From contig MEOA01000009.1 in assembly GCA_001768515.1 (NCBI GenBank), positions 78,435 through 142,434 of the forward strand: DNA of 64,000 nucleotides. Reading direction: 5' to 3'. Source of the DNA: Bacteroidetes bacterium GWE2_42_24 (GTDB lineage Bacteria; Bacteroidota; Bacteroidia; Bacteroidales; TTA-H9). Within the stretch, counting starts at the first letter, position 1. Each line of letters begins with the position of its first letter. Positions 1 to 8,907 of this stretch are shown piece by piece. The notes beneath the pieces are model-generated. The model did no database searches. It was not told where the DNA came from and saw nothing but the letters and a program-made list of their open reading frames with translations. The position numbers and the translations under genes are program-made.

Positions 1-684
1 GGTTACATTCTGATAGATGGGGCAAATTCCTTTTATAAACTTCGTGTTGTTGATGGCGTGAGCAAGTTCTAGACGGGCAGGCTCCATCAGAGGGGAGTGG
101 AAAGCACCGCCAACCTTCAAAGGCAGGGCTCTTTTGGCGCCGGCAGCCTTCATCTTCTCACATGCAAGTTCAATTCCTGCAAGGCTGCCTGAAATTACTA
201 ACTGACCGGGACTATTGTAATTGGCTGGCACTACAACCTCGTTGGCTATAGATTTACATATCTGTTCAACTACTGCATCATCAAGACCCAGAATAGCTGC
301 CATGGTACTTGGGTTGGCTTCACAGGCTTTCTGCATAGCCATGGCGCGGGCATAAACAAGTTTCAGTCCATCCTCAAAAGAGAGAACCTTATTGGCGACC
401 AATGCTGAGAATTCACCCAGTGAATGACCTGCCACCATATCCGGGCGAAAGCTTTCGCCAAGGACACGTGCCAGAATGACAGAATGAAGAAAGATGGCAG
501 GTTGAGTTACCCTGGTTTGCCTTAAATCTTCTTCGGTACCGGAAAACATCACCTCTGTTATCTTAAAACCAAGTATGTCATTGGCTTTCTCGAACAAGTC
601 GCGGGCATGGGTTGATTTCTCATATAAATCCTGTCCCATTCCTGTGAATTGTGCTCCCTGACCGGGAAATACGTATGCTTTCAT
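1..684 (-). CDS. fabD: Malonyl-CoA:ACP transacylase, 5' part (runs off window)
   Basis: Loads malonyl groups onto acyl carrier protein for fatty-acid synthesis in the cytoplasm. The frame is open from the ATG at 684 to the window edge, giving 228 residues of a family that is usually about 290-310, so roughly the last quarter is missing. Visible are the N-terminal GQGAQ motif (residues 8-12), the nucleophile elbow GHSLGE with the catalytic serine at residue 88, and the GAFHS motif carrying the catalytic histidine near residue 200. It stands apart from the next gene upstream, from which it is separated by a strong terminator. The family assignment is secure. Confidence 0.95.
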   Translation of the reverse strand, partial: MKAYVFPGQGAQFTGMGQDLYEKSTHARDLFEKANDILGFKITEVMFSGTEEDLRQTRVTQPAIFLHSVILARVLGESFRPDMVAGHSLGEFSALVANKVLSFEDGLKLVYARAMAMQKACEANPSTMAAILGLDDAVVEQICKSIANEVVVPANYNSPGQLVISGSLAGIELACEKMKAAGAKRALPLKVGGAFHSPLMEPARLELAHAINNTKFIKGICPIYQNVT

Positions 685-770
685 ATTGAATAATAATTTA
701 ATTTAACAGAGGTATCAGTGTTCTCAACACCATAACCTTGAAAGATATGTTTAAAGTATATGACGAAGAA

Positions 771-800
771 AAACCGAAATGGAGATTGCCATTTCGGTTC
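771..800 (-). terminator. Terminator behind the Bax-inhibitor-1 gene
   Basis: A perfect 11-bp stem (772-782 with 789-799, six-base loop) lies about 20 bases past the stop codon of the minus-strand gene at 821. Read on the minus strand it is followed by a short U-rich run; on the plus strand it is also followed by a T-rich stretch, so it could work in both directions. It separates that gene from fabD. Confidence 0.8.
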
Positions 801-820
801 ATTGATTTTTTTAGTTTGAA

Positions 821-1552
821 TTAATCACGTCTGCTTCCGAAAAGGCGGAGCAAAAATAAGAATAAATTAATAAAGTCTAAGTAGAGTGTTAGCGCTCCCA
901 TGATTGTTGCTTTTTTAGCCAGGTCACCTCCCATTTGCCCATTGGCTCCTATATTTTTGAGCTTTTGAACATCATAGGCTGTAAGACCGGTGAACACCAG
1001 TACTCCTATAATGCTGATGACATAATCCATTGTGCTGCTACCCATAAAGATGTTTACAACACTGGCTATAATTATGCCGAAAAGACCCATTATCATCAGT
1101 GAGCCGAATTTCGTTAGATCTGTTTTGGTAGTATAGCCCACCAATGCCATGAGGCCAAACATGGCAGTTGCAATTACAAATGTCTGGGCGATGCTGCCCA
1201 GCGTATAGATCAGAAATATAAAGCTAAGACTTGCCCCCATCAGGATGGCGTAAATTCCAAAGAGAAGTGCAAGGGTAGATGCAGGCAGTGTATTGAACTT
1301 GAATGATATAAGTAAAACAAAGCCAAGCGGTGCGAACATGACAATCCAACCAAGAAAGGTCATCCCGTTTGCTCCAATGAGCAGGCTCATAAGTGAGGGA
1401 CTAGATGCAAACAACCAGGCAGTAAAGGCTGAAATGGCCAGTGCAACGGCCATCCAGGAAAAGACACCCGACATAAAAGTACGGCTGACTGTGGCATTAT
1501 CACGGGTTACCTCATTGTAACCGGAGAAAGTGTTTTGATTCTGAGTAAACAT
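821..1552 (-). CDS. Bax inhibitor-1 / YccA family integral membrane protein
   Basis: A 243-residue multi-pass membrane protein of the Bax inhibitor-1 (UPF0005) family. The N-terminal tail of about 30 polar residues is followed by about seven hydrophobic segments, and the C-terminus carries the family's charged pattern (TAYDVQKLK, then YLDFINLFLFLLRLFG). Members are calcium-leak or protease-modulating proteins of the inner membrane, but the role in Bacteroidota is not established. The frame can be extended upstream to 1774, but that would run into folE; the ATG at 1552 gives the usual family N-terminus and is preferred. Confidence 0.88.
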   Translation of the reverse strand: MFTQNQNTFSGYNEVTRDNATVSRTFMSGVFSWMAVALAISAFTAWLFASSPSLMSLLIGANGMTFLGWIVMFAPLGFVLLISFKFNTLPASTLALLFGIYAILMGASLSFIFLIYTLGSIAQTFVIATAMFGLMALVGYTTKTDLTKFGSLMIMGLFGIIIASVVNIFMGSSTMDYVISIIGVLVFTGLTAYDVQKLKNIGANGQMGGDLAKKATIMGALTLYLDFINLFLFLLRLFGSRRD

Positions 1553-1647
1553 ATTGGAATGAGTAATTTTTTTCTTTAACGGGAGTACTCTCACAAATAG
1601 TGTGCAAACTTTCGTTTTATGAGCCAGAGTATGCCCGGGGTATGAAA

Positions 1648-2295
1648 TTATGACAGTTTCGATCCAATCAGGTGGATAAATTCTTCCCTTGTTTCTTTTC
1701 GGGTGAAAGCCCCAGTAAAATCGGATGTTGTAGTGACAGAGTTTTGCTTCTGGACACCACGCATGGCCATGCACAGGTGCTTCGCTTCAATAACGACAGC
1801 AACACCTAGTGGATTAAGCGTGTTTTGAATACATTCCTTAATCTGAGTAGTAAGCCTTTCCTGCACCTGTAACCTGCGTGAGAAAGCATCGACTACACGC
1901 GCCACTTTACTCAACCCGGTGATGTATCCATTAGGGATATAAGCAACGTGCGCTTTTCCAATGAAAGGAATCATGTGATGTTCACAAAGGCTGTAAATCT
2001 CAATGTCTTTCACTACCACCATTTGGCGGTAATCTTCCTTGAATCTGGCTGAATTGAGAATTTCCTCCGGATCAAGGTCATAACCATGGGTTAAAAATTG
2101 GATCGATTTGGCAACACGTTGGGGTGTGTCAAGCAGCCCTTCACGGGTTACGTCTTCACCAATGAGTTTAAGGATTTCACGGTAATGAAATGCCAGTTTG
2201 TCAATAGTTTCGTAATTATATTTGTCAATTTTTTTATAACCTTCCAGCGAATTATCGTTGATCATTTCGCGAATGAGTTTTTCGTCGGGCACCAT
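1648..2295 (-). CDS. folE: GTP cyclohydrolase I
   Basis: Converts GTP to 7,8-dihydroneopterin triphosphate, the entry step to folate, queuosine and biopterin. The 215-residue length is normal. The zinc ligands are visible as CEHH (C104, H107) and C175 in HLCMAMRG, followed by the conserved [12 protein letters not shown] stretch. It sits 51 bases downstream of a pyruvoyltetrahydropterin synthase family gene on the same strand, so the product of this enzyme is the likely substrate of its neighbour. Confidence 0.97.
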   Translation of the reverse strand: MVPDEKLIREMINDNSLEGYKKIDKYNYETIDKLAFHYREILKLIGEDVTREGLLDTPQRVAKSIQFLTHGYDLDPEEILNSARFKEDYRQMVVVKDIEIYSLCEHHMIPFIGKAHVAYIPNGYITGLSKVARVVDAFSRRLQVQERLTTQIKECIQNTLNPLGVAVVIEAKHLCMAMRGVQKQNSVTTTSDFTGAFTRKETREEFIHLIGSKLS

Positions 2296-2346
2296 TATGA
2301 AAATTTTTGTTTACGTTTTGAAAATAATGAGTTTGCAGTGTTGAGT

Positions 2347-2757
2347 TCATCCAAAAAACTCAACGTAGTTGTTCTCTGATTCCTGAACCCTGATACGATG
2401 TAACAATGCTCCGAGTTTTTTAACTTCAGGTTCGAGTTGTTCCCAGATAGAGATGGCAAGCATCTCTGTTGAAGCATATTTGCCCTGCATAAAATCGACA
2501 TCGAGGTTGATGTTTCTGTGATCAAGTTTATCGATCACCTGTTTTCTGATAATTGAACTCAGGCTACTTAAATTAACCAGAAAACCTGTCTCCGGGTTCA
2601 CTTCGCCTTTAATGGTCACATGAAGGTCATAGTTGTGTCCGTGCCAGTTGGGATTACTGCATTTGCCAAACAATTTCAAATTCTGATCGTCTGTAAAATC
2701 TGGTTTAAATAGCCTGTGTGCAGCATTAAACCGCTCACGTCGAGTTATGTAGATCAT
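2347..2757 (-). CDS. queD: 6-pyruvoyl/6-carboxy-tetrahydropterin synthase family
   Basis: Zinc enzyme acting on dihydroneopterin triphosphate. The three zinc histidines are seen as FNAAH (H14) and HGH (H39, H41). The catalytic cysteine is C33, with the D79-H80 pair and E126 completing the active site; total length is 136 residues. The Cys-to-HGH spacing (GKC, five residues, HGH) is that of animal-type PTPS rather than the tighter E. coli QueD arrangement, so product specificity (queuosine intermediate or biopterin) is open; the symbol is used for the family. It lies 10 bases downstream of the atpI-like gene and just upstream of folE; queA is elsewhere in this window. Confidence 0.88.
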   Translation of the reverse strand: MIYITRRERFNAAHRLFKPDFTDDQNLKLFGKCSNPNWHGHNYDLHVTIKGEVNPETGFLVNLSSLSSIIRKQVIDKLDHRNINLDVDFMQGKYASTEMLAISIWEQLEPEVKKLGALLHRIRVQESENNYVEFFG

Positions 2758-2767
2758 GCAAGAAGGT

Positions 2768-3151
2768 TTAGTTGCTCTTTTTAAGATATTTCAGAAGAGA
2801 AGTTACTTCAAAAACAGAGTAAATAAAGTAATAAGCAAGGAAGGTCACGGTAAAAGGTACAGCATCTTCCCGGTTAATAAGCGCGTAAGCAGTAATGAGT
2901 CCCAGATAGCCTACCAGTTTAAAGGTTGTCATCATCAGAAATCTGTTGATGAACTGGTTGTTTTTTTTTACCGAACTCTGAAGAAGGTAACGGTGCATCA
3001 ACAAAGTAACACTCATGATGAACAGAAGCAAAAATGGCATGGCAGGCGAAATTCTGGGCAGAACCAGATACGCGATCAACGATACCAATCCAAGAATGGC
3101 CGATAAAAGAATTAGTTGCCCTGTAAATTTGTTGATGGCATTGTTTGGCAT
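2768..3151 (-). CDS. AtpI-like small membrane protein
   Basis: A 127-residue protein with four predicted membrane segments (about residues 12-32, 36-54, 74-92, 98-118) and a Lys-rich C-terminus. Its place directly after an AtpZ-type gene and a bactofilin matches the start of ATP synthase operons in this phylum, where an AtpI-like gene precedes atpB. Here, however, a pterin gene follows and no ATP synthase subunit is present in the window. The assignment rests on context and topology more than on sequence motifs. Confidence 0.6.
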   Translation of the reverse strand: MPNNAINKFTGQLILLSAILGLVSLIAYLVLPRISPAMPFLLLFIMSVTLLMHRYLLQSSVKKNNQFINRFLMMTTFKLVGYLGLITAYALINREDAVPFTVTFLAYYFIYSVFEVTSLLKYLKKSN

Positions 3152-3164
3152 AGATGTTACTTTT

Positions 3165-3380
3165 TTATTTTTTACGCAGCAAATCTTTTACTGCAATGTA
3201 AATTGACATTCCGACACCTGTAATAGAGCCCAAAACCGTAAATAATGGGAATTTCCATTCCAGCCATTGATCAAACTTGTATCCTCCGAATACAAACAGG
3301 AGAATAACGGCAAGCATTTGAAAGCCGAGTGCTGAATACTGCGCGTAATCGTTGAATCGTTGATTATTTGGACGGAGCAT
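3165..3380 (-). CDS. AtpZ/AtpI family protein (F0F1-ATPase associated)
   Basis: A 71-residue protein with two membrane helices separated by the family pattern GGYKFDQWLEWKFP, followed by a glycine-rich second helix and a basic end. AtpZ-type proteins assist assembly or ion supply of F-type ATP synthase. The frame stays open to 3431, but the ATG at 3380 gives the normal family length and only a 17-base overlap with the bactofilin gene, so it is preferred. Confidence 0.75.
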   Translation of the reverse strand: MLRPNNQRFNDYAQYSALGFQMLAVILLFVFGGYKFDQWLEWKFPLFTVLGSITGVGMSIYIAVKDLLRKK

Positions 3381-3726
3381 TTCTTTGCGTTTCCATAGAG
3401 CAATGGCCTGTAAATTCTGCGCCCGGTTCAACTGCCAGTTTCCCGGTTGTAATGTTACCGGTAAGCCTTACGGATGTTTTTAAGATCAATAGTTCAGCAA
3501 CTTTAACGTTCGCATCGATCTGACCCGATAGGTCACCATTTCGACATTCAATCTCACCTTCAATCTGTCCGGTAGTACCTACAATAACGCGTCCGGAACT
3601 TTGAAGTTTTCCTTTTATTTGTCCGTCGATTCGGACGTCACCGTTGGTTATTATATCACCGTTAATGATAGTTCCTTGTCCAATTGTATTGAGGCTTGGT
3701 GCTTCTGTAGGTGTATTCTTCGCCAT
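3364..3726 (-). CDS. Bactofilin family cytoskeletal protein
   Basis: A 120-residue bactofilin: a short disordered N-terminus, then the repeating beta-helix pattern of glycine and hydrophobic residues (GDIITNGDVRIDGQIKG, VIVGTTGQIEGEIE), then a polar tail. Bactofilins polymerise without nucleotides and organise cell shape or envelope enzymes at the inner membrane. It heads the group atpZ-atpI-queD-folE on the minus strand. Confidence 0.92.
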   Translation of the reverse strand: MAKNTPTEAPSLNTIGQGTIINGDIITNGDVRIDGQIKGKLQSSGRVIVGTTGQIEGEIECRNGDLSGQIDANVKVAELLILKTSVRLTGNITTGKLAVEPGAEFTGHCSMETQRNAPSK

Positions 3727-3861
3727 GCTAAAAATATTTTTATGATGCGGATTGACTTATGTCAGATTCTGACAGTTGACTGTAAATTTAACATTTTACA
3801 TTATAGAAAGGGTTTTTTCTTTCAAAAAACTTCGAAATGCCATGCAGTTATTTATATGTGT

Positions 3862-6567
3862 TTACTTACCAGTTGGTTGGCTGGTGAAGTATTTTGATCT
3901 GAAAAATAATTCGTACTCCTTCAGGTCTTTAGCGCCATAAAAGATGGGGTAATTCTCGGAGGAGATAACGAAAATGTAATGGCTCACCTTGCCGATCGGA
4001 GCAAGTATATACGGGTTTTGCATAAGTGTGTTGTAGTAATCCATGGCCTCCTGCTGGTTCTTGAATCCGCTGACATTGACAATCTGCCATATGTTATCAA
4101 GTAATAGGCTTGATATGCTGTAATTGTTGGATTGAAAGCTTTTGGTATTAAAGTCCGATAGTCTTATTTTGACTACATTAACATCCACGCTGTCGGTCTT
4201 AACGATGACTAAGCAACCATGGAGAACCGGACGGCTGTTAATCTTATATTTTGAGCTGATGGCTACTGGTTCAATAGGATCAGGTAGTTTATTAATCCCA
4301 GCGGAGACAGCCAACTCCGGATTCGAGCGGGCAATTTTGTCGAGAACCTTCATTGCTTCAGAGGTCACCGGGTCGCGCGGATAGGTTTTAACAAGCCGTT
4401 GAAGATTCGCGGCCAGCGAATCGACTACCTCAAGGTTGCCTATTGACATAGCCCGAAGGAACTCAAATCTGGGCATTAATTCATGCTTTGGTCCATATTG
4501 TTCACGTGCGATGTCGCAATTGAGCAAAACGGAATAAAATTGTTTTGACTTATATGCATTAAAAGTTTCTTCGTAAAAGACTGTTGCCTGACGGTTTACA
4601 CGTTCCAATTCCGCAACAAATGAGGGATCCTTTAGAATCAATGCATAATCAGAATTGGGATACCCGTTAATGATAATTTGAGCAAATTCAGCAGCCTTGT
4701 CTTCAAGTCCAAGCTGCTTGCTCAGTGTGGAGGCCATATAAACACTCAGAATGTAGTAGTGGTTAATGGCTGTGTCAGGATATCTTGTAATCAGATCTTC
4801 GAAAGTGGACAATGAGGACTCAAGATCGGTAAGCCCTTCACGATAGATGAAGGCAGCTTTAAAGAGAGCCTCAATAATTTTTTTATCCGATTTATTGATT
4901 GCCTCGGGTGTCAGCGGTAATTTTGAGAGATAAAATTCCCGGGTTTTTGGATCGCTTGAACCGGTGCCCTTACCTCCTGGTCCTTTCATATCCCCTGAGT
5001 CGGCAGGCATCCCGGTTGAGTCGGCAGGAACCTCCTCATTCGAGGCAACTTCTTCCATGGTAGCTTCTTTGCTGGCTAATCGCCACATGTCTTCCAGACG
5101 TCTGTTTCCCCATTTTCTGGTAAATTCACTGAAACCCATGCTGAGTGCCTGGGGATTGTAGAAATACCATCCCCCGCTTGAAGTTTGCTGTTCACGGGCA
5201 AAGGAACCTGATGCCATCAGGTTGTTTTGTTTGTTGCGTTCTTCTTCCTCTTTTCTCTTTTCTTCTTCAACAATCTTTGCAATGATACCGTCAACAAGGG
5301 CATTGCGCTCATCTTCCGACATCCCGGCAACCCTTTGCAGGCTGTCCTGATCCATCACGATGACAAGGTTGTTGACCAATTCCGTGAGAACTTTTGTTTT
5401 TTCTGCCAAAGCCTCATAACGGGGCGATTCCTTTGATACTGACTGAAGCGTTGTATCGTAATATGCTTTGGACAGATGGTAAATTGGTTTTTTGAAATAA
5501 ATATCTGCCAGAAGTTCTGACGATTGAGCTCGCTGGAAATTGTTTCCTTTGTGGTTTGCAACCGAGAGCCGCAGGTTTTCAATTCCCGAAATTGAATCAT
5601 TGTCTTTAAAATTTACTTCCGACAAGGCATAATAAATTTGATCGCGATAATCGATGTTCTTTGCATCATCAAGCATCTTAGTCAGGGCTTTTACAATACG
5701 TTCGCTGTTTCCGGTACTGGCATCATAGCATTTGGCGATGTTGATTCTGGAATTGAATTCCATTTCGTACCCAGGTGAGTGGCTGATGACCGACTGAAAC
5801 ATTTTGGTGGCTTCGGCCAATTGTCCCTGTGACTGATAAATCTGACCTGTAATAAACCGAAGGCGATTTTTCTCAGCTTTTATGTGACTTAGCTCCAGAC
5901 TGTTTAATAGATGCGGTAACGCAAAGGAGAGGTTGTTTTGTTTCAGGAAGAATTCCGCATAGATCATGTGGTAAAATACGATGTCCTTACGTGGCATTTG
6001 TTCTCGCTGCATTTGAATCCTGAATCGTTCCAGATCATTACCTGCCTTCGAATACTGCTCCAGAGCATTGTTGGTGTGTGCCAACCATAGGGTTACCTGC
6101 CATTGCAGAGGTGTGTCCTTGTATTTGGAAAGGATGAACTCAAAGGTTCGGCGTGCACCTCTGTAGTCTTGCTTCAGGTAGTAGGCCTTTCCAATCATGA
6201 AGTAGCTGTCGTCGATCCACTTGTTGAGCTCTTTCTTTTTGAAAAACATCGAATTGCGTTGAATCACTTTGCTGGCCTTTTCAATAGCACGTTCAGCTTT
6301 GGGATTAACGGCTGCTGTCTCTTTTTTCGTGGGCTGCTGAAAAACGGGCAACACAGTCGTATAATTATCAGGTGTCTTGGTTTCGATGTAATCAAATCCC
6401 TCTTTTAGTGCTTCATTCCCATTCCACCATGTATTATAGTGAGCCGTGAGGTTATTGTACACCCGCCGCGTGAAAGAATTCTTCTTGTTAGAGCAGCCCG
6501 AAAGCAGGCCTGCTGAAACAAGGAGTGTCAGCACAATAATTCTGTTAATGGTTACCGATGTTTTCAA
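3862..6567 (-). CDS. porW: T9SS-associated TPR lipoprotein, PorW/SprE family
   Basis: A 901-residue lipoprotein: signal peptide with lipobox LLSGC (cysteine at about residue 25), then the family's opening (NNLTAHYNTWWNGNEALKEG), several tetratricopeptide-like repeats through residues 100-400, a charged central stretch, and further TPR-like helices to about residue 720. PorW (Porphyromonas) and SprE (Flavobacterium) are needed for type IX secretion and gliding and link the outer-membrane and motor parts. It stands alone on its strand, divergent from the M23 peptidase gene, and has a candidate promoter in the shared intergenic region. Together with porT at 54.2 kb it indicates a working T9SS in this organism. 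Confidence 0.85.
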   Translation of the reverse strand: MKTSVTINRIIVLTLLVSAGLLSGCSNKKNSFTRRVYNNLTAHYNTWWNGNEALKEGFDYIETKTPDNYTTVLPVFQQPTKKETAAVNPKAERAIEKASKVIQRNSMFFKKKELNKWIDDSYFMIGKAYYLKQDYRGARRTFEFILSKYKDTPLQWQVTLWLAHTNNALEQYSKAGNDLERFRIQMQREQMPRKDIVFYHMIYAEFFLKQNNLSFALPHLLNSLELSHIKAEKNRLRFITGQIYQSQGQLAEATKMFQSVISHSPGYEMEFNSRINIAKCYDASTGNSERIVKALTKMLDDAKNIDYRDQIYYALSEVNFKDNDSISGIENLRLSVANHKGNNFQRAQSSELLADIYFKKPIYHLSKAYYDTTLQSVSKESPRYEALAEKTKVLTELVNNLVIVMDQDSLQRVAGMSEDERNALVDGIIAKIVEEEKRKEEEERNKQNNLMASGSFAREQQTSSGGWYFYNPQALSMGFSEFTRKWGNRRLEDMWRLASKEATMEEVASNEEVPADSTGMPADSGDMKGPGGKGTGSSDPKTREFYLSKLPLTPEAINKSDKKIIEALFKAAFIYREGLTDLESSLSTFEDLITRYPDTAINHYYILSVYMASTLSKQLGLEDKAAEFAQIIINGYPNSDYALILKDPSFVAELERVNRQATVFYEETFNAYKSKQFYSVLLNCDIAREQYGPKHELMPRFEFLRAMSIGNLEVVDSLAANLQRLVKTYPRDPVTSEAMKVLDKIARSNPELAVSAGINKLPDPIEPVAISSKYKINSRPVLHGCLVIVKTDSVDVNVVKIRLSDFNTKSFQSNNYSISSLLLDNIWQIVNVSGFKNQQEAMDYYNTLMQNPYILAPIGKVSHYIFVISSENYPIFYGAKDLKEYELFFRSKYFTSQPTGK

Positions 6568-6692
6568 ACGCTTAATCTTTAAATATCAATTTCTGAGATT
6601 TCCGAAATGTCAGCAAAGCCAATGTATAATAACTGCTTTTGTGCAAAAATATTTCATTTTTTCGAATCCATCCCCGTTCTTACTGTATCTTG

Positions 6693-6700
6693 CAAAATTA
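6693..6700 (-). promoter_or_regulatory. Candidate -7 element for porW
   Basis: Read on the minus strand these bases are TAATTTTG, an exact match to the Bacteroidota -7 consensus TAnnTTTG, about 125 bases upstream of the porW start in the divergent intergenic region. No clear TTTG -33 element is visible at the expected distance, so this is a candidate only. Confidence 0.4.
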
Positions 6701-6758
6701 ATCCTGTCGGTATAGCCTGTTTAAGTTAACTGTGGTAGGTGATCTGCACGGATTATTG

Positions 6759-6766
6759 TAGTTTTG
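6759..6766 (+). promoter_or_regulatory. Candidate -7 element for the M23/dxr/rseP group
   Basis: TAGTTTTG matches TAnnTTTG exactly and lies about 60 bases upstream of the M23 peptidase start codon. The -33 region is weak. It is the only good match on the plus strand in this intergenic region. Confidence 0.45.
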
Positions 6767-6827
6767 CAATTTCAGCTTAAAAATAACGTTCCACAGACCA
6801 GTCGGCTTCATCCAATCAGGGAGAACA

Positions 6828-7700
6828 ATGATTCAGGAAAAAGAAAAACGAAGAAAGCGAATCCTCAGAAAACTGAAAGTCAAGTACCGGTTGGTGCTTA
6901 TGGATGATGCAACTCTTGAACAGAAGATTTCTTTTCGTCTCACACCATTGAACGTTTTTCTGGCCACAAGCACCATTTCAATTATTCTGATTTTTTTTAC
7001 CACATACATTATCGCTTTTACTCAATTGCGTGAATATATTCCAGGTTACACCGATGTGGGACTCTCCCGCCATATTTACGACTTACAACAAAAAGCAGAT
7101 TCACTCGAACAACAGATGGTAGCACGCGATGTTCTTATACAAAGCATCCGCAGTATAATCACCGGGAATGATGTGGCAGTAATGTCTGGTGCCGATACGG
7201 TTCAAACGCCTAAAGATTACAGCAGAATCACAAACAAGCGCTCATCCGATGATTCATTGCTCAGACTTGAGGTTGAAAATGCTGATAAGTACAGTTTGCG
7301 GCCATCTCAGGGGAATGCGACTCAGGGTAATACAGGGATTTATTTTTTACCGGTTAAAGGATATATCACCAGTAAATTCGATGCCACAACGAAACATTAT
7401 GGGATTGATCTGGCTGCTCCCCAGAATGAAGCTGTGAAGGCTGTGCGTGATGGAACCGTCATATACACGGGCTGGAGCGTTGAAACAGGATACTCTGTTA
7501 TGATTCAACATTCGGGGAATGAACTGTCGGTTTATAAACACAATTCTGCCCTCCTCAAGAATCAGGGTGAGTCAGTCAGAGCAGGTGACCCAATAGCCAT
7601 CATTGGCAATTCCGGGGAGTATACTACCGGGCCTCACCTTCACTTCGAGTTGTGGAAAAATGGTGTCCCGGTTGACCCTGTCCAATTCATTCAATTTTAG
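6828..7700 (+). CDS. Membrane-anchored M23 family metallopeptidase
   Basis: A 290-residue peptidoglycan endopeptidase or activator of one. A basic cytoplasmic tail (about 1-40) is followed by one membrane helix (41-65), a coiled-coil-like stretch (80-110), and a C-terminal LytM/M23 domain (175-290) with the zinc motif HxGxD (H190, D194), H238 in the middle and HLH at 270-272. All metal ligands are present, so it should be catalytically competent. The stop codon is two bases before dxr, so the two are probably cotranscribed. Confidence 0.92.
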   Translation: MIQEKEKRRKRILRKLKVKYRLVLMDDATLEQKISFRLTPLNVFLATSTISIILIFFTTYIIAFTQLREYIPGYTDVGLSRHIYDLQQKADSLEQQMVARDVLIQSIRSIITGNDVAVMSGADTVQTPKDYSRITNKRSSDDSLLRLEVENADKYSLRPSQGNATQGNTGIYFLPVKGYITSKFDATTKHYGIDLAAPQNEAVKAVRDGTVIYTGWSVETGYSVMIQHSGNELSVYKHNSALLKNQGESVRAGDPIAIIGNSGEYTTGPHLHFELWKNGVPVDPVQFIQF

Positions 7701-7702
7701 TC

Positions 7703-8851
7703 ATGGCTAAACGTATTGCGATCATCGGATCTACCGGCTCAATTGGTTGTCAGGCACTCGATGTTATCAGAAGTCATGCTGATCAGTTTCAGGTAGAGGT
7801 GCTAACAGCTGGCAACAATGTCAATTTACTGATTGAACAGGCCACAGAATTTTTACCCAACGCTGTAGCTATTGCCAACGAACACCATTGGGAAAGATTG
7901 AGGGAGGCGCTGAAGCATCTGCCCGTTAAGGTTTTTTCAGGAAATGAAGCAGTTGCTGACCTTGCGGCCTTTGATACAGTAGACCTGTCGTTAGTGGCTA
8001 TTGTTGGTTTTGCAGGGCTCATGCCTACATTGAAGGCTATCAGAAATAGCAAGCACGTCGCCCTTGCCAACAAAGAAGCTCTGGTGGTTGCCGGCGAACT
8101 CGTGACACGGCTTGCGTGGGAACATAAGGTGTCTGTTCTACCAGTTGATTCAGAACATTCTGCTATCTTTCAGTGTCTTGCAGGCGAAAGACTCAACAAA
8201 CCCGAAAGGCTTATCTTGACGGGTTCAGGTGGTCCCTTCAGGGGAATGTCACGCGAAGAGCTTAGACATGTAAACCCGTCGCAGGCACTTCAGCATCCAA
8301 CCTGGCGAATGGGCGATAAGATAACGATCGACAGTGCTTCACTTATGAATAAAGGATTGGAAATGATTGAAGCACACTGGCTCTTTTCGGTGCCACCCGG
8401 GAAAATTGAAGTGGTCATCCACCCCCAAAGCATCATTCACTCAATGGTTGAGTTTTGTGACGGTTCGGTGAAAGCCCAGATGGGAATCCCTGACATGCGC
8501 CTCCCTATCCAATACGCACTGGGTTATCCTTTCAGGTTGTCATCTGATTTTAAACGATTTGATTTTTCAAAATTTTCGGAACTTACTTTCAGTCCGCCTG
8601 ATACGGAAAATTTTCGTAACCTTGCACTGGCCTATGAAGCCATCGCCAGAGGTGGTAATTGCCCCTGCGTACTTAATGCTGCCAATGAGGTCGCCGTCGC
8701 GGCATTTCTGGCGGGAAGAATAAGCTTCGATGCCATGCCTGACCTGATTAATAAGTGTATCAGGAAAATCAGTTATGTCTCCAACCCTTCTGTTGAAGAT
8801 TATCAATTGATTGATTCTGAAACACGACAGCTGGCAACTAGCCTGCTCTAA
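7703..8851 (+). CDS. dxr: 1-deoxy-D-xylulose 5-phosphate reductoisomerase
   Basis: Second enzyme of the MEP isoprenoid pathway, making 2-C-methyl-D-erythritol 4-phosphate with NADPH. The 382-residue protein shows the NADPH motif GSTGSIG (residues 9-15), the metal/substrate motif VDSEHSAIFQ, and the SASLMNKGLE loop followed by EAHWLF. It lies between an M23 peptidase and rseP, an order common in Bacteroidota. ispF of the same pathway is present at 58.6 kb. Confidence 0.97.
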   Translation: MAKRIAIIGSTGSIGCQALDVIRSHADQFQVEVLTAGNNVNLLIEQATEFLPNAVAIANEHHWERLREALKHLPVKVFSGNEAVADLAAFDTVDLSLVAIVGFAGLMPTLKAIRNSKHVALANKEALVVAGELVTRLAWEHKVSVLPVDSEHSAIFQCLAGERLNKPERLILTGSGGPFRGMSREELRHVNPSQALQHPTWRMGDKITIDSASLMNKGLEMIEAHWLFSVPPGKIEVVIHPQSIIHSMVEFCDGSVKAQMGIPDMRLPIQYALGYPFRLSSDFKRFDFSKFSELTFSPPDTENFRNLALAYEAIARGGNCPCVLNAANEVAVAAFLAGRISFDAMPDLINKCIRKISYVSNPSVEDYQLIDSETRQLATSLL

Positions 8852-8907
8852 ACTTTTATGCCGATCGACGGTTTATCTTTATGTCTTATCACAACTATCT
8901 ACTATAA

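Noticed and set aside
1553..1774. Upstream extension of the Bax-inhibitor-1 frame
   Set aside because: Would overlap folE by more than 100 bases and add residues absent from the family; the ATG at 1552 is the natural start.
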